Shown here: in pieces, positions 1-7,313 of the stretch
Position numbering within the stretch: position 1 is the first letter of the stretch
Layout: each line of letters starts with the position of its first letter
Origin: an uncultured Lachnospiraceae bacterium
GTDB taxonomy: Bacteria > Bacillota > Clostridia > Lachnospirales > Lachnospiraceae
Direction of reading: 5' to 3'
Assembly (NCBI GenBank): GCA_946541955.1
Contig: CAMNJZ010000017.1
Span: forward strand, 1-32,068
DNA length: 32,068 bases
Made by a program: the position numbers and the translations under genes
Notes under the pieces: model-generated
The model's database searches: none
The model's input: the letters and a program-made list of their open reading frames with translations, nothing else
What the model was told of the DNA's origin: nothing

Positions 1-291
1 GTCGGAGCCGGTGTGGCGAAGCGTCGGCAGCCAGTCCAGAGGGAAGAAGCCTCTGTTGGCCAGCGCTGCATAGAGACCCGGCGCTGTGTGGCCCTTGGAG
101 AGGACAAAGCGGTCACGGTCGGGATCCTTGGGATTCTTCGGATCGATGTTCATCTCTTCGAAATAGAGATAGGTAAAGACATCTGCTGCGGACAGGGATC
201 CGCCGGGATGTCCTGCCTTGGCAGCATGGGTTGAAATGAGGACGCCCTTGCGGACCTCATTAGCCATCTTTTTTAATTCCTGAATAGTCAT
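1..291 (-). CDS. Transketolase, N-terminal part (3' end beyond window)
   Basis: This is the first 97 codons of a thiamine-diphosphate transketolase, the enzyme that moves two-carbon ketol units between pentose and hexose phosphates in the cytosol. The conserved GHPGGSLS stretch (residues 27-34) and SKGHTAPGLYA (65-75) are typical. The opening resembles the short-subunit form, in which the N- and C-terminal halves are separate genes, but the rest is outside the window. The start ATG at 291 follows AGGGA at about 5 nt. A 7-bp hairpin (304-323) sits just upstream. The gene lies in the same direction as the ascorbate genes and would consume the D-xylulose 5-phosphate they produce. The family is sure; split versus full-length form is not. 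Confidence 0.9.
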   Translation of the reverse strand, partial: MTIQELKKMANEVRKGVLISTHAAKAGHPGGSLSAADVFTYLYFEEMNIDPKNPKDPDRDRFVLSKGHTAPGLYAALANRGFFPLDWLPTLRHTGSD

Positions 292-517
292 ATTTTCCCT
301 TTCTGCCGCATGTGACTGCGGCACCTGCCTGGTGCTTGTCTGATAAGTCTCTGAAGCAGGATTTGTATTTGTGCAGATACCGGTCTCTGCATAAAACCGG
401 CTCTGCTGTCCCGGTCCGCCTTCATTCTGCCACAGGGCAGGGAAAGGGGCAACGCCGGGCCAGTCCAACTTGCTGCACAGAAAAACGCATCCTTCTGCAC
501 AGCGGCTGCATCTTTAC
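292..517. other. Intergenic gap between 4-epimerase and transketolase genes
   Basis: This 226-nt stretch holds short hairpins: TGCCGCA/TGCGGCA at 304-310/317-323, just 5' of the transketolase ribosome binding site on the minus strand, and CTGCC/GGCAG at 427-431/436-440. Neither is followed by a T-tract on the minus strand, so I see no terminator, and read-through into the transketolase gene is plausible. No convincing promoter was seen. Confidence 0.4.
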
Positions 518-1219
518 TTAGTGGTCACCCTGGCCGTAGTAGGCATTGGCGCCGTGCTTGCGCAGGAAGTGCTTGTCCAGCATATACTGGGGAGCGGGCA
601 CTGCCTGAGGGTTGACCAGCTCTGTCCATGCGCTCATCTTGGCAACTTCTTCCAGAACGACAGCGTGATACACTGCCTGGTCTGCATCCTTGCCCCAGGT
701 GAAGGGACCATGGTGGGCGCAGACAACACCGGGATAGTACATGGGGTTCAGGCCCTCTTTTTCAAAGAGTTCCACAATGGCCAGGCCCTGGTTCTTTTCG
801 TAATCGCCTTCGATCTCTTCCTTGGTCAGAACGCGGCAGCAGGGGACCTTTCCATAGAAATAGTCTGCCTGTGTGGTTCCGTAGCAGGGGATCTCACGCT
901 CTGCCTGTGCCCATGCCGCGGCCCAGGGAGAATGTGTATGGACGATACCGCCGACTTCCTTAAATGCCTTGTAGATCTCGATATGGGTCGCAGTATCTAC
1001 GGAAGGGTTGTATCTGCCCTCTACCTTATTGCCTTCCAGGTCCATAACGACCATATCTTCCGGCTTCAGGCTGTCATAATCAACGCCGCTGGGCTTGATG
1101 ACGAAAAGGCCGCTCTCCCGGTCGATTCCGCTGACGTTGCCCCAGGTATAGGTGATCAGCTTCCTTTTGGGAAGCTCCATATTGGCCTCGTATACCTGCT
1201 GTTTGAGTGCTTCTAACAT
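518..1219 (-). CDS. ulaF: L-ribulose-5-phosphate 4-epimerase (UlaF/AraD type)
   Basis: A class II aldolase-fold zinc enzyme that interconverts L-ribulose 5-phosphate and D-xylulose 5-phosphate, the last step of L-ascorbate breakdown. The 233-residue length is normal. The phosphate-binding KPSG (42-45), D75, the zinc ligands in VHTHSPW (H94, H96) and the third in AHHGPF (H169/H170) line up with those of E. coli AraD. The ATG at 1219 follows AGGAG at 6 nt. The sequence alone does not separate UlaF, AraD and SgbE. The UlaF name comes from the ulaG, ulaABC and ulaE neighbours. It lies downstream of the membrane-protein gene on the same strand, and no promoter of its own is evident. Confidence 0.88.
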   Translation of the reverse strand: MLEALKQQVYEANMELPKRKLITYTWGNVSGIDRESGLFVIKPSGVDYDSLKPEDMVVMDLEGNKVEGRYNPSVDTATHIEIYKAFKEVGGIVHTHSPWAAAWAQAEREIPCYGTTQADYFYGKVPCCRVLTKEEIEGDYEKNQGLAIVELFEKEGLNPMYYPGVVCAHHGPFTWGKDADQAVYHAVVLEEVAKMSAWTELVNPQAVPAPQYMLDKHFLRKHGANAYYGQGDH

Positions 1220-1306
1220 ATTGATCTCCTTTCCCCTTATCAGGTAGAAAAAAATTTCCCGAAGATTCCGGCGTGCGCAGTCCTCTCATCAGAGGGATTT
1301 TCACGC

Positions 1307-2131
1307 TTAAATAACGGAAAGAATGCTGATTCCGGCCAGGGCACCGATCACGATCAGAATGATCCCGGCTGCCATGACGATTGTATTGGCCTGCCTCTCG
1401 AACACAGCCTTTCTGTCGGGGTCATAATAAAGCTTCATATGCTCCCCGACCTTGAAGGACTTTTCGCTGGAGGAATTGATATTGCACTTGCGGATGTTCT
1501 CTTTGCCTCCGAGCGTGTAGCGGACGATCGGATAATAGGTGAACTTGTCGCCCTTTAAGATCTTGGTCGCCCGGGAGATCTGTCTGCTGTAGACTTCAAT
1601 GACCTCGCCGTCAATGGGCTGCAGATTTCTCTTCTTGAGGCCCAGATTGTCTGCGACCAGGGCTGCGCCGGCGCCCACGAGCAGGGCGGCCAGACAGATC
1701 ATGGCCCCGATCTCGTTCCCCTGGTTTGTTTCCAGCGCCAGCAGAATGCAAAGAGCGCCGCCGAACATTAACTCCCAGGGATTGAAAAGCTGCTGGTTCT
1801 GGTCTTCGATCAGAGAATAGGCACTGCTTCCGGGCTCTTTATAGATCCGGAGCTGCTGACCGACCGCATAAGCCGAAGGCGTCTTGATGGCCTGCCGTTC
1901 CTTGTGATTCTGCTTATTCACAAATTCCACGACCGTATTGTAGTAGTTGAAAACCTCGCGGTCCTGTTTATCCTTCTTGACAATGTGATTGCAGATCACA
2001 ACTGTGCCGTAATGGGCTGTTCCATCCTTCTCCGCCCTGCGAAGGGTCAGAAAACGTCTTACCTGGCCGGAGCCGACCAGAAAGATCAGAATGCCCGGAA
2101 CATACAGCAGCAGTCTGGAATAATCAGTCAT
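1307..2131 (-). CDS. Membrane protein with two DUF3592-like domains, function unknown
   Basis: This 274-residue protein has a hydrophobic segment at about 7-22, a close pair at about 120-135 and 142-161, and a C-terminal one at about 249-273. Between them lie two similar soluble parts (about 38-108 and 172-247). Each has the pattern G-x-V followed by a polar run, then V-x-(F/Y) and a late Y-K/D-P motif (IYKEPG near 96, YYDPDR near 235), as in DUF3592-type proteins. This suggests an internal duplication. The ATG at 2131 follows GAGAGG at about 9 nt. It sits between the DeoR-type regulator and the 4-epimerase on the same strand. A role in ascorbate use is not implied by its sequence, so it may be a passenger. 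The family name is tentative. Confidence 0.7.
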   Translation of the reverse strand: MTDYSRLLLYVPGILIFLVGSGQVRRFLTLRRAEKDGTAHYGTVVICNHIVKKDKQDREVFNYYNTVVEFVNKQNHKERQAIKTPSAYAVGQQLRIYKEPGSSAYSLIEDQNQQLFNPWELMFGGALCILLALETNQGNEIGAMICLAALLVGAGAALVADNLGLKKRNLQPIDGEVIEVYSRQISRATKILKGDKFTYYPIVRYTLGGKENIRKCNINSSSEKSFKVGEHMKLYYDPDRKAVFERQANTIVMAAGIILIVIGALAGISILSVI

Positions 2132-2254
2132 GTATAGAATCCTCTCTTACTATAAATCAGTCCTGTCAGGCGTGCCGGCCCCTGTCCGGTTCCTGTCTGC
2201 AATCGATGTCCCAAACGCAGACCAGCAAAGCCCTCCTGATATGTATGCTGCGGA

Positions 2255-3031
2255 TCAGACCTGGACCTGTATGACCTCCATGCCGGTCCGCCTGAGTCTT
2301 TCGATCAGGACCGGACTGACATGATCGTCGGTGATCAGAGTCACAGGGTGATCATAGGTGCAGCTTCCGTAAATAATGTCATCGTTCCCCCTCCGGCGGA
2401 TCTTGGAGTGATCAGCCAGGATGTAAATATCCTTCTCCGTCATGCTGATCATAGACTCATTGATGCCGATTTCCGTGGGGATATCATAGCGGAATTCTCC
2501 GTCGTCGTAAACTGCGGCGCAGCCGATAAAGGTCTTGTCCGCAGAAAGATTCAGAAGATTTCTCATAACATAGTCGCCGATCATGACGTGTCCCCGCACT
2601 TCCCCTCCTGTCAGATGGATGGAAATGCCGGAAGGAAAGGTCCTTTCGACGGCATAGCAGTTGTTGGTATAGACAGTCACCTTCCTGTCCCTGACATAGG
2701 ACAGCATATCCAGGGCCGTCAGAGAACCGTTGATAAAAAGGGTATCCTGGTCTGTCACGAACCGGGCCGCATATTCCGAGATCCTGGCACGGCAGATGTG
2801 GATCTTCTCCTCCTCTGTCAGAGGGCCGCTCCCTTTTTCCAGTGAAATGGCGCCGCCATGGATTCTTTTCAGCAGCTTCCTGTTTTCCAGATACTGAAGG
2901 TCTCTTCGGACCGTCATCAGGGAAATGCCGAAAGCGGCGGCCAGTTCTTCCACACTGATCTCTTCCTTTTCACGGACCATGTTGAGAATGCCGAGCTGTC
3001 TTTCTTCTACTGCTCTTCTGTTATTTTTCAT
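2255..3031 (-). CDS. DeoR/GlpR-family transcriptional regulator, likely for the ascorbate genes
   Basis: A 258-residue sugar-phosphate-responsive regulator. A winged helix-turn-helix occupies about residues 26-60, with the DeoR signature S-L-M-T-V-R-R-D-L ending near 45 and the family's K-R-I-H-G-G-A at 55-61. The rest is a DeoR C-terminal sensor domain of the ISOCOT fold, with D-x-L-F-I-N-G-S near 95 and a late A-D-H-S-K motif. Family members bind operators such as ATGTTCG and are released by a phosphorylated sugar. Copies of that type lie in the divergent control region (6850-7284). The gene follows the EIIB terminator and has its own promoter (3076-3104). It is a functional counterpart of UlaR, but orthology cannot be shown here. 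Confidence 0.88.
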   Translation of the reverse strand: MKNNRRAVEERQLGILNMVREKEEISVEELAAAFGISLMTVRRDLQYLENRKLLKRIHGGAISLEKGSGPLTEEEKIHICRARISEYAARFVTDQDTLFINGSLTALDMLSYVRDRKVTVYTNNCYAVERTFPSGISIHLTGGEVRGHVMIGDYVMRNLLNLSADKTFIGCAAVYDDGEFRYDIPTEIGINESMISMTEKDIYILADHSKIRRRGNDDIIYGSCTYDHPVTLITDDHVSPVLIERLRRTGMEVIQVQV

Positions 3032-3055
3032 GAAACTCCCTGCTTAACAATGATA

Positions 3056-3111
3056 AAACATCAACCTGTCGTTTCATTTTATCATAAGAATCCATACAGG
3101 TGAAACATCAA
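3056..3111 (-). promoter_or_regulatory. Promoter of the DeoR-type regulator with two ATGTTT-type sites
   Basis: On the minus strand a -35-like TTCACC (3104-3099) is separated by 17 nt from TAAAAT (3081-3076). Two copies of TTGATGTTT flank it: 3111-3103, overlapping the -35, and 3064-3056, downstream of the -10. They resemble the ATGTTC/ATGTTT half-sites in 6850-7284, which suggests autoregulation. The promoter is moderate in quality; the operator reading is inference. Confidence 0.5.
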
Positions 3112-3143
3112 TGCAGGCGGTTTGTAAGGTAACGGCGTAAAAA

Positions 3144-3182
3144 GGACCGGCCGGCAAATATATAACATCTGCCGGCCGGTCC
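3144..3182 (-). terminator. Intrinsic terminator after the EIIB gene
   Basis: A perfect 13-bp inverted repeat, GGACCGGCCGGCA at 3144-3156 with its complement at 3170-3182, encloses a 13-nt loop. On the minus strand the stem is followed by five T residues (3143-3139). It closes the ulaG-C-A-B transcript, so the regulator gene needs its own promoter. Confidence 0.9.
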
Positions 3183-3207
3183 GAAAGTCTGGCTTTTAAA
3201 CCGAAGA

Positions 3208-3516
3208 TCAGTCGAGCAGATCAGCTGCCTTCAGTGCGTCCTCAATTTCCTTAGCGGACATAACATTGCGAAGCGGGATCAGGACCGTGCCGTTCTTTTC
3301 GACGCCTTCAAAGGTCTTGACGAAAGTCTTTGCACAGAATACCAGATCATAGTTACGTGCTGCAGATTTGCCTTCGGAAACAGGGCAGTGACGAAGCTCT
3401 GCAGGCTTAATGCCATACTTCTTCATAACCTTGTCAATTGCCTTCTCCATCATAAGAGAGGAACCAGCACCGTTGGCACAGCAGGCCAGGATTTTTTTGT
3501 TGTCAAGTTTAGCCAT
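3208..3516 (-). CDS. ulaB: PTS ascorbate-type transporter subunit EIIB
   Basis: The phosphocarrier domain that takes phosphate from EIIA and passes it to the incoming sugar on EIIC. It is 102 residues long. The P-loop ILACCANGAGSS (9-20) aligns with E. coli UlaB ILAVCGNGQGSS, so the phosphorylated cysteine is C13; the preceding residue is also Cys (C12). The late V-L-I-P-L-R-N-V-M-S segment also fits the family. I place the start at the ATG at 3516, which has AAGGGG about 8 nt upstream; an ATG 24 nt earlier at 3540 lacks such a site. The gene is separated from EIIC by 113 nt containing repeated hairpins and a possible promoter. Confidence 0.92.
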   Translation of the reverse strand: MAKLDNKKILACCANGAGSSLMMEKAIDKVMKKYGIKPAELRHCPVSEGKSAARNYDLVFCAKTFVKTFEGVEKNGTVLIPLRNVMSAKEIEDALKAADLLD

Positions 3517-3566
3517 TTTGTAGACCCCTTTCCAATACATTAAAGTTTAAAACGTTTCCGATAATT

Positions 3567-3594
3567 ATTGTACACTTATCGGCAGATAAAACAA
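3567..3594 (-). promoter_or_regulatory. Possible internal promoter before the EIIB gene
   Basis: On the minus strand TTGTTT (3594-3589), a 16-nt spacer and TACAAT (3572-3567) make a fair sigma-A-type promoter between the EIIC and EIIB genes. A GGAAACGTTTTAA stretch just downstream is weakly like a catabolite-responsive element but has about three mismatches. Function is unproven. Confidence 0.4.
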
Positions 3595-3606
3595 GATGTC
3601 ATAAGA

Positions 3607-3643
3607 AGGCTTTGCCTCAGGCTTTTGCCTTAGGCTTTTGCCT
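3607..3643 (-). repeat. Triplicate 13-bp hairpin repeat at the EIIC/EIIB junction
   Basis: Three tandem near-copies of AGGCTTTTGCCT lie at 3608-3617 (shortened), 3619-3630 and 3632-3643. Each is an inverted repeat (AGGC/GCCT) able to form a small hairpin. The last copy encodes the EIIC C-terminal Lys-Ala residues and the stop codon (3632-3630) lies between copies. Such repeats can arise by slippage and may affect mRNA decay or processing between the two genes. Confidence 0.6.
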
Positions 3644-5117
3644 TTTTCTTCTCGATGTGCTCTACATAAGCATCATAGTCTTCAGTGATCAGGAAGTAGC
3701 CTTCGGGATCCTGACGATACTCGATCTGAGGCAGAGCCAGAAGAACAACAACAACGATCGCAACGCCGATATAGCCGAGATACTTCATCAGGACGGTGAA
3801 GATGGGCCATACGGTATCCCAGTCGAACATGCCCAGGTAACCGCCGTACTGTGCAAGACCTACCCAGCCGGAGATCAGAGCTGCGCCGAAGACCTGGATC
3901 AGGCCGGAAAGGAAGGGAATGATCAGGCAGGCCTTGAGGCCGCCCTTTTCATTGGCTACCAGACCGATGGTCGCATTGTCGAAGAATACAGGAACGAATC
4001 CGCAGATGATCAGAGTAGGAGAACCTACCAGGATCAGAACCAGGATAGCGATCAGCTGGCCGACCAGACCTGCAAGGAAACCGAAGGTAACAGCGTTTGC
4101 ATCACCGAAACCGAAGCAGACTGCGCAGTCAACGCCGGGAACGGAGGAAGGAAGAAGCTTGTCAGCGATACCCTGGAAGGAAGCTGTCAGCTCTGTAACG
4201 AAGGTACGGACACCAAGCTGCAGGATGGCCAGATAAACGGCGAACTGCAGGGAGGTGTTGAAGCAGTAGAATACGAAGTTCTCGGTTTCCGTTGTTGCAC
4301 CGGACTCAACGAAGAAGGGCTTGCCGATCAGAGCCATGATCACGCCGAAGAAAGCGGTCATCAGGATAGCGGTACATACCATGTTCTCGTTGAAGATGGA
4401 GAAGAAGCCGGGCATTTCAAGGTCGCCGACCTTCTTGGGTTCGCTGCCGTCCTTGGGAGCGAAGAACTTGCCTGCTGCCCAGTAGCCAAGACGGATACCG
4501 AACATCTGCTGGTGCGCGATTGCGAAGCCTGCACCTTCAGACAGCTCCTGCATGGGCTTGACGGTCAGGTTGGAACCGACTGCCCAGTAAGCGCCCAGAA
4601 TAACTGCCATAACAGCCATCAGAGCGATGCCGTTGTTGTGCAGCTGAGGCAGAGCAAAGAGGATCAGCCAGTAAGCGGTAGCTGCCTGCTGAACCTGTAC
4701 GTGACCTGTGGTGAACAGGGTGCGGCACTTTGTGATCTTGTTGAAACGGACAAGAAGGATGTTAACGATGAAAGCGATCAGCAGCAGCTGCATAGCGCCG
4801 GAGAAGGCCTTGCCGAAAACTTCCTCAACGCCTGCCGTAACAGCGTTCTGGCCATAGTAAGGGTCGATTACGGCTGCGGTCAGGTTGAATCTGTCCTTCA
4901 GACCTGCCAGGATGGGACGGAAGTTGGAGGTCAGTCCGCCGGAACCTGCATTCAGGATCAGCATACCGATAATAGCCTTCAGTGTTCCGGCCAGGGTGTC
5001 ATACCACTTTTTGCCCATCAGGCAGTAGCCGAGCAGGGTCAGGAAGCCTACCATGTAGGGAGCCTTCTGCAGAATGTAGGTAGCGAAGAAACTCCAGATT
5101 CCAAATAAAATGTTCAT
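3630..5117 (-). CDS. ulaA: PTS ascorbate-type transporter subunit EIIC (permease)
   Basis: The integral membrane permease that carries L-ascorbate across the cytoplasmic membrane during phosphorylation. It is 495 residues against about 465 in E. coli UlaA; the extra length is mainly a Lys-rich tail. The N-terminus (P-x-x-x-G-F-L-T-L-L-G-Y, then the N-A-G-S-G-G-L-T-S region near 56-64), TGHVQVQQA (137-145) and HQQMF (202-206) match UlaA. The profile shows about ten to eleven hydrophobic segments. The ATG at 5117 follows GAGGGG at 6 nt. EIIA lies immediately upstream and EIIB downstream, the three-gene arrangement known for SgaTBA/UlaABC. Confidence 0.95.
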   Translation of the reverse strand: MNILFGIWSFFATYILQKAPYMVGFLTLLGYCLMGKKWYDTLAGTLKAIIGMLILNAGSGGLTSNFRPILAGLKDRFNLTAAVIDPYYGQNAVTAGVEEVFGKAFSGAMQLLLIAFIVNILLVRFNKITKCRTLFTTGHVQVQQAATAYWLILFALPQLHNNGIALMAVMAVILGAYWAVGSNLTVKPMQELSEGAGFAIAHQQMFGIRLGYWAAGKFFAPKDGSEPKKVGDLEMPGFFSIFNENMVCTAILMTAFFGVIMALIGKPFFVESGATTETENFVFYCFNTSLQFAVYLAILQLGVRTFVTELTASFQGIADKLLPSSVPGVDCAVCFGFGDANAVTFGFLAGLVGQLIAILVLILVGSPTLIICGFVPVFFDNATIGLVANEKGGLKACLIIPFLSGLIQVFGAALISGWVGLAQYGGYLGMFDWDTVWPIFTVLMKYLGYIGVAIVVVVLLALPQIEYRQDPEGYFLITEDYDAYVEHIEKKKAKA

Positions 5118-5149
5118 TGTTTTCCCCTCTTTCTAATATCAGTTGATAA

Positions 5150-5632
5150 TTAATAGAAATCATCCTCGAAAGGATGGTCTGCCTCGGCCTTCAGAATGTC
5201 TTCCGGGGTCTCGGCTGCCATCAGAGCATCCAGCAGAGGTTCATTCATGAAGATCTGTGTGAGCTGCTCGATGTTGTTCATGTGTTCGTCGGGGTTGCAG
5301 GCTGCCAGTGTGAAGAAGAGCTTCGCCACCTTCCTCTCACCGTCGTCTTCTCCGAAGTCCACAATCTGCTTATTTACCATGAAACCGATACCGGTCTTAT
5401 GGACGCCTTCTGCGTTTTCCTGAGAATGAGGCATGGCTACATAGTGATCGAATACCACATAGGGGCCGTATTTCTCAACGCAGGCAACGATCTGCTTGTA
5501 ATAATCAGCATCTACGCTGCCGTCAGCCACGAGGGAAAGGCAGCTCTGGCGTACGCCCTCCTGCCATGTCATTTCCTCGTCAACGAAACGATAATGTTTC
5601 TTTTCTACGATGTCCTGTAATACTGTTCCCAT
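5150..5632 (-). CDS. ulaC: PTS ascorbate-type transporter subunit EIIA
   Basis: A 160-residue cytosolic phosphocarrier of the mannitol/fructose EIIA fold that receives phosphate from HPr and gives it to EIIB. The active-site histidine is H69 in V-A-M-P-H-S-Q. The region around G-I-G-F-M-V and the later F-F-T-L-A-A-C-N-P-D-E-H segment agree with UlaC/SgaA. Both the ATG at 5632, preceded by AGGAAAGGAAAG, and the length fit. It is 32 nt upstream of the EIIC gene and 48 nt downstream of ulaG, so it is clearly within one transcript. Confidence 0.92.
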   Translation of the reverse strand: MGTVLQDIVEKKHYRFVDEEMTWQEGVRQSCLSLVADGSVDADYYKQIVACVEKYGPYVVFDHYVAMPHSQENAEGVHKTGIGFMVNKQIVDFGEDDGERKVAKLFFTLAACNPDEHMNNIEQLTQIFMNEPLLDALMAAETPEDILKAEADHPFEDDFY

Positions 5633-5680
5633 TGCTTTCCTTTCCTATATAGATGTGTTTGTCCCAGCCTGGTCCCTGTC

Positions 5681-6784
5681 TTAAAGAACAGATCTGAAAG
5701 GAACATTCTGAGGATATTCGAAGCAGTCGTGGAAGCCTCTGTCATGATGATATGCGAACTTATCCTTGTCATCCGGATATACATAGTGTCCGCCGACTTC
5801 CCAGAAGAAAGGATGGAACTTGTAGTCCAGACGGTCTTTTCTCATCTCCCAGATCACCTTGATCTCGTTGACGTCTGCCTGGAAGTTGCTCCATACATCG
5901 TGGTGGATCGGGATGACGACCTTGCAGTTGAGGGCTTCTGCCATACGAAGGACGTCTGTGCACTCCATCTTGTCCTGGATGCCTACAGGGTTCAGGCCGA
6001 AGGCTGCGGTGGCGACATCAATGTCATAATCCTTGCCGTGCTTTGCGAAATAGATGGAATAATGAGAGTCGCCGGAATGATAGATGTTTCCGCCGGGGGT
6101 CTTGATCAGGTAGTTGACGGCCTTCTCATCCATATCCAGAGGGCACTTGCCGTAAAGCTCTTCACGATCGGCGCCGGTGGAATCGGTTGTTACCAGGATG
6201 GTTCTGTCGAAGGCATCCAGAGCTACGATTTCAATGTCCTTGATCTTGACGGTATCGCCGGGCTTTACAACGATGCACTGCTCACGCGGAACGCCCCAGC
6301 CTACCCAGATATCCACGCACTTGGCGGGACCGATGAAGGGAGTGGGAATGGTCTTGCCGTCAGCTGTGGTGGTGGTCATACCGGTGTTGACGACCTGCGC
6401 TGCCAGCTCTGCGCTCATATGATCCTGATGCAGATGGGTCGCAAGAACAGCATCCAGGCCCTTGATCATGAAGGGATCGATCACGAAGGGGACGTTGCGA
6501 AGGTTGGGCTGCATGGCGCGGACGCCTGCCATATTGGCCATCTGATGGCCGACCTTCATCTTGCCGTCGCCGTGGGTGCGCTTGCCGTTGCCTGCCCAGA
6601 AGTCAACTGTGATGTTGGCGCCGCCGGGGGTCTTGAACCACATGCCTACGCAGCCAAGCCACCACATGGCAACAGAGCCGGGTTTGACATCCCAGCCTTC
6701 GATTTCCTCGGTGAGCCATGTGCCCCATTCCGGGAAGGTGCTGTTGATCCATTTTTCTCTTGTCATTTCAGAGATCTTACTCAT
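5681..6784 (-). CDS. ulaG: L-ascorbate-6-phosphate lactonase
   Basis: A metallo-beta-lactamase-fold hydrolase that opens the lactone ring of L-ascorbate 6-phosphate to 3-keto-L-gulonate 6-phosphate in the cytosol. It has 367 residues against 354 in E. coli, and the two proteins match along most of their length: the start M-S-K-x-x-x-x-T-R-E-x-W-I, M-W-W-L-G-C, L-D-A-F-D-R-T and H-S-G-D-S-H-Y-S. The metal motif reads THLHQDH (residues 116-122) where E. coli has THDHNDH, so H117, H119, D121 and H122 are kept. The ATG at 6784 follows AGGAGG at 6 nt. It is the first gene of the left arm, behind a strong promoter (6873-6902). Confidence 0.96.
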   Translation of the reverse strand: MSKISEMTREKWINSTFPEWGTWLTEEIEGWDVKPGSVAMWWLGCVGMWFKTPGGANITVDFWAGNGKRTHGDGKMKVGHQMANMAGVRAMQPNLRNVPFVIDPFMIKGLDAVLATHLHQDHMSAELAAQVVNTGMTTTTADGKTIPTPFIGPAKCVDIWVGWGVPREQCIVVKPGDTVKIKDIEIVALDAFDRTILVTTDSTGADREELYGKCPLDMDEKAVNYLIKTPGGNIYHSGDSHYSIYFAKHGKDYDIDVATAAFGLNPVGIQDKMECTDVLRMAEALNCKVVIPIHHDVWSNFQADVNEIKVIWEMRKDRLDYKFHPFFWEVGGHYVYPDDKDKFAYHHDRGFHDCFEYPQNVPFRSVL

Positions 6785-6849
6785 TTACTACCTCCTGACT
6801 GGCAGATCCACTGATCTGCAGGGTTTTTGTTGACAGTTTCCGTATTCGC

Positions 6850-6931
6850 TTTATGTTCTTTATTCTTTCTTGATTATACAGATTTACAGATTTGTTTTTC
6901 AACACCATTTATGTTCGTTTTTTACGTTCAC
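6850..6931. promoter_or_regulatory. Operator-like ATGTTC repeats at the ulaG promoter
   Basis: TTTATGTTCTTT lies at 6850-6861, TTTATGTTCGTTT at 6908-6920 and TTTACGTTCAC at 6921-6931. The last two half-sites are 13 bp apart in direct orientation. The core ATGTTCG equals the half-site of E. coli GlpR, a DeoR-family protein. Binding by the regulator at 2255-3031 is inferred. Confidence 0.6.
6873..6902 (-). promoter_or_regulatory. Promoter of the ulaG-led operon
   Basis: On the minus strand TTGAAA (6902-6897), an 18-nt spacer and a perfect TATAAT (6878-6873) form a strong sigma-A-type promoter. The leader to ulaG is about 80 nt. ATGTTC-type sites lie directly upstream (6908-6931) and downstream (6850-6859), which suits repression. 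Confidence 0.8.
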
Positions 6932-7131
6932 ATATAAGTTAGTCATGTTTAATTAGTGAAATTGCCATTTTTTGCTTTTCCCTGTTTTCGGCTTATTTTA
7001 GCCATTTTCCATACTTCTTTCAGGGCTTGTTTCACCTAAAAGTACTTATCTTGTTCGATATCCCTGTGCAATATGACGGTTTTCTGTCTTCTTCAGCCTG
7101 GATATGTTCATTCAATATTTACTAAATTAAC

Positions 7132-7160
7132 TTGTAATTATGCCCCCTCCGTTCTATAAT
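7132..7160 (+). promoter_or_regulatory. Promoter of the beta-propeller/HAD/ulaE/rpe operon
   Basis: TTGTAA (7132-7137), a 17-nt spacer and a perfect TATAAT (7155-7160) predict a start near 7167. That gives a leader of about 147 nt, which contains the operator array at 7234-7284. Confidence 0.75.
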
Positions 7161-7233
7161 ATCATAAAATGCGTTCGCTTCATTCCTTTATTCTTACATC
7201 CGATTTATCTTTGTTAAATCTTTTGTTCCCGCG

Positions 7234-7284
7234 TTTATGTTCTTTTTTATGTCCGTTTAATCGTTTATGTTTCTTTTTTGTTCG
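7234..7284 (+). promoter_or_regulatory. Tandem operator-like array in the right-arm leader
   Basis: Four half-sites in direct orientation, ATGTTC (7237-7242), ATGTCC (7250-7255), ATGTTT (7267-7272) and TTGTTC (7278-7283), lie in a T-rich run with spacings of 13, 17 and 11 nt. They are downstream of the predicted start, so a bound repressor could act as a roadblock. A lone ATGTTCATT is at 7104-7112. Confidence 0.55.
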
Positions 7285-7313
7285 TTTTTAAGATACTATT
7301 GGAGGTTGATTTG

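Larger units (their letters stand above)
6785..7313. promoter_or_regulatory. Divergent control region of the two ascorbate arms
   Basis: This 529-nt AT-rich stretch separates ulaG from the beta-propeller gene. It contains one good promoter for each arm (separate entries) and at least seven ATGTTC-like half-sites, all readable on the plus strand. No gene or stable RNA hairpin was found in it. Confidence 0.7.

Noticed and set aside
1280-1300. Terminator after the DUF3592-like gene
   Set aside because: A CCTCT/AGAGG hairpin is present but no T-tract follows on the minus strand, so read-through to the 4-epimerase gene is more likely.
3545-3563. Catabolite-responsive element before ulaB
   Set aside because: GGAAACGTTTTAA is palindromic around CG but departs from the usual cre consensus at about three positions. 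It is mentioned only as weak.
3612-5108. A 498-codon plus-strand frame opposite EIIC
   Set aside because: The minus-strand frame is a clear UlaA permease. The plus-strand product is Asp/Gln/Glu-rich with no family resemblance and is a codon-complement artefact.
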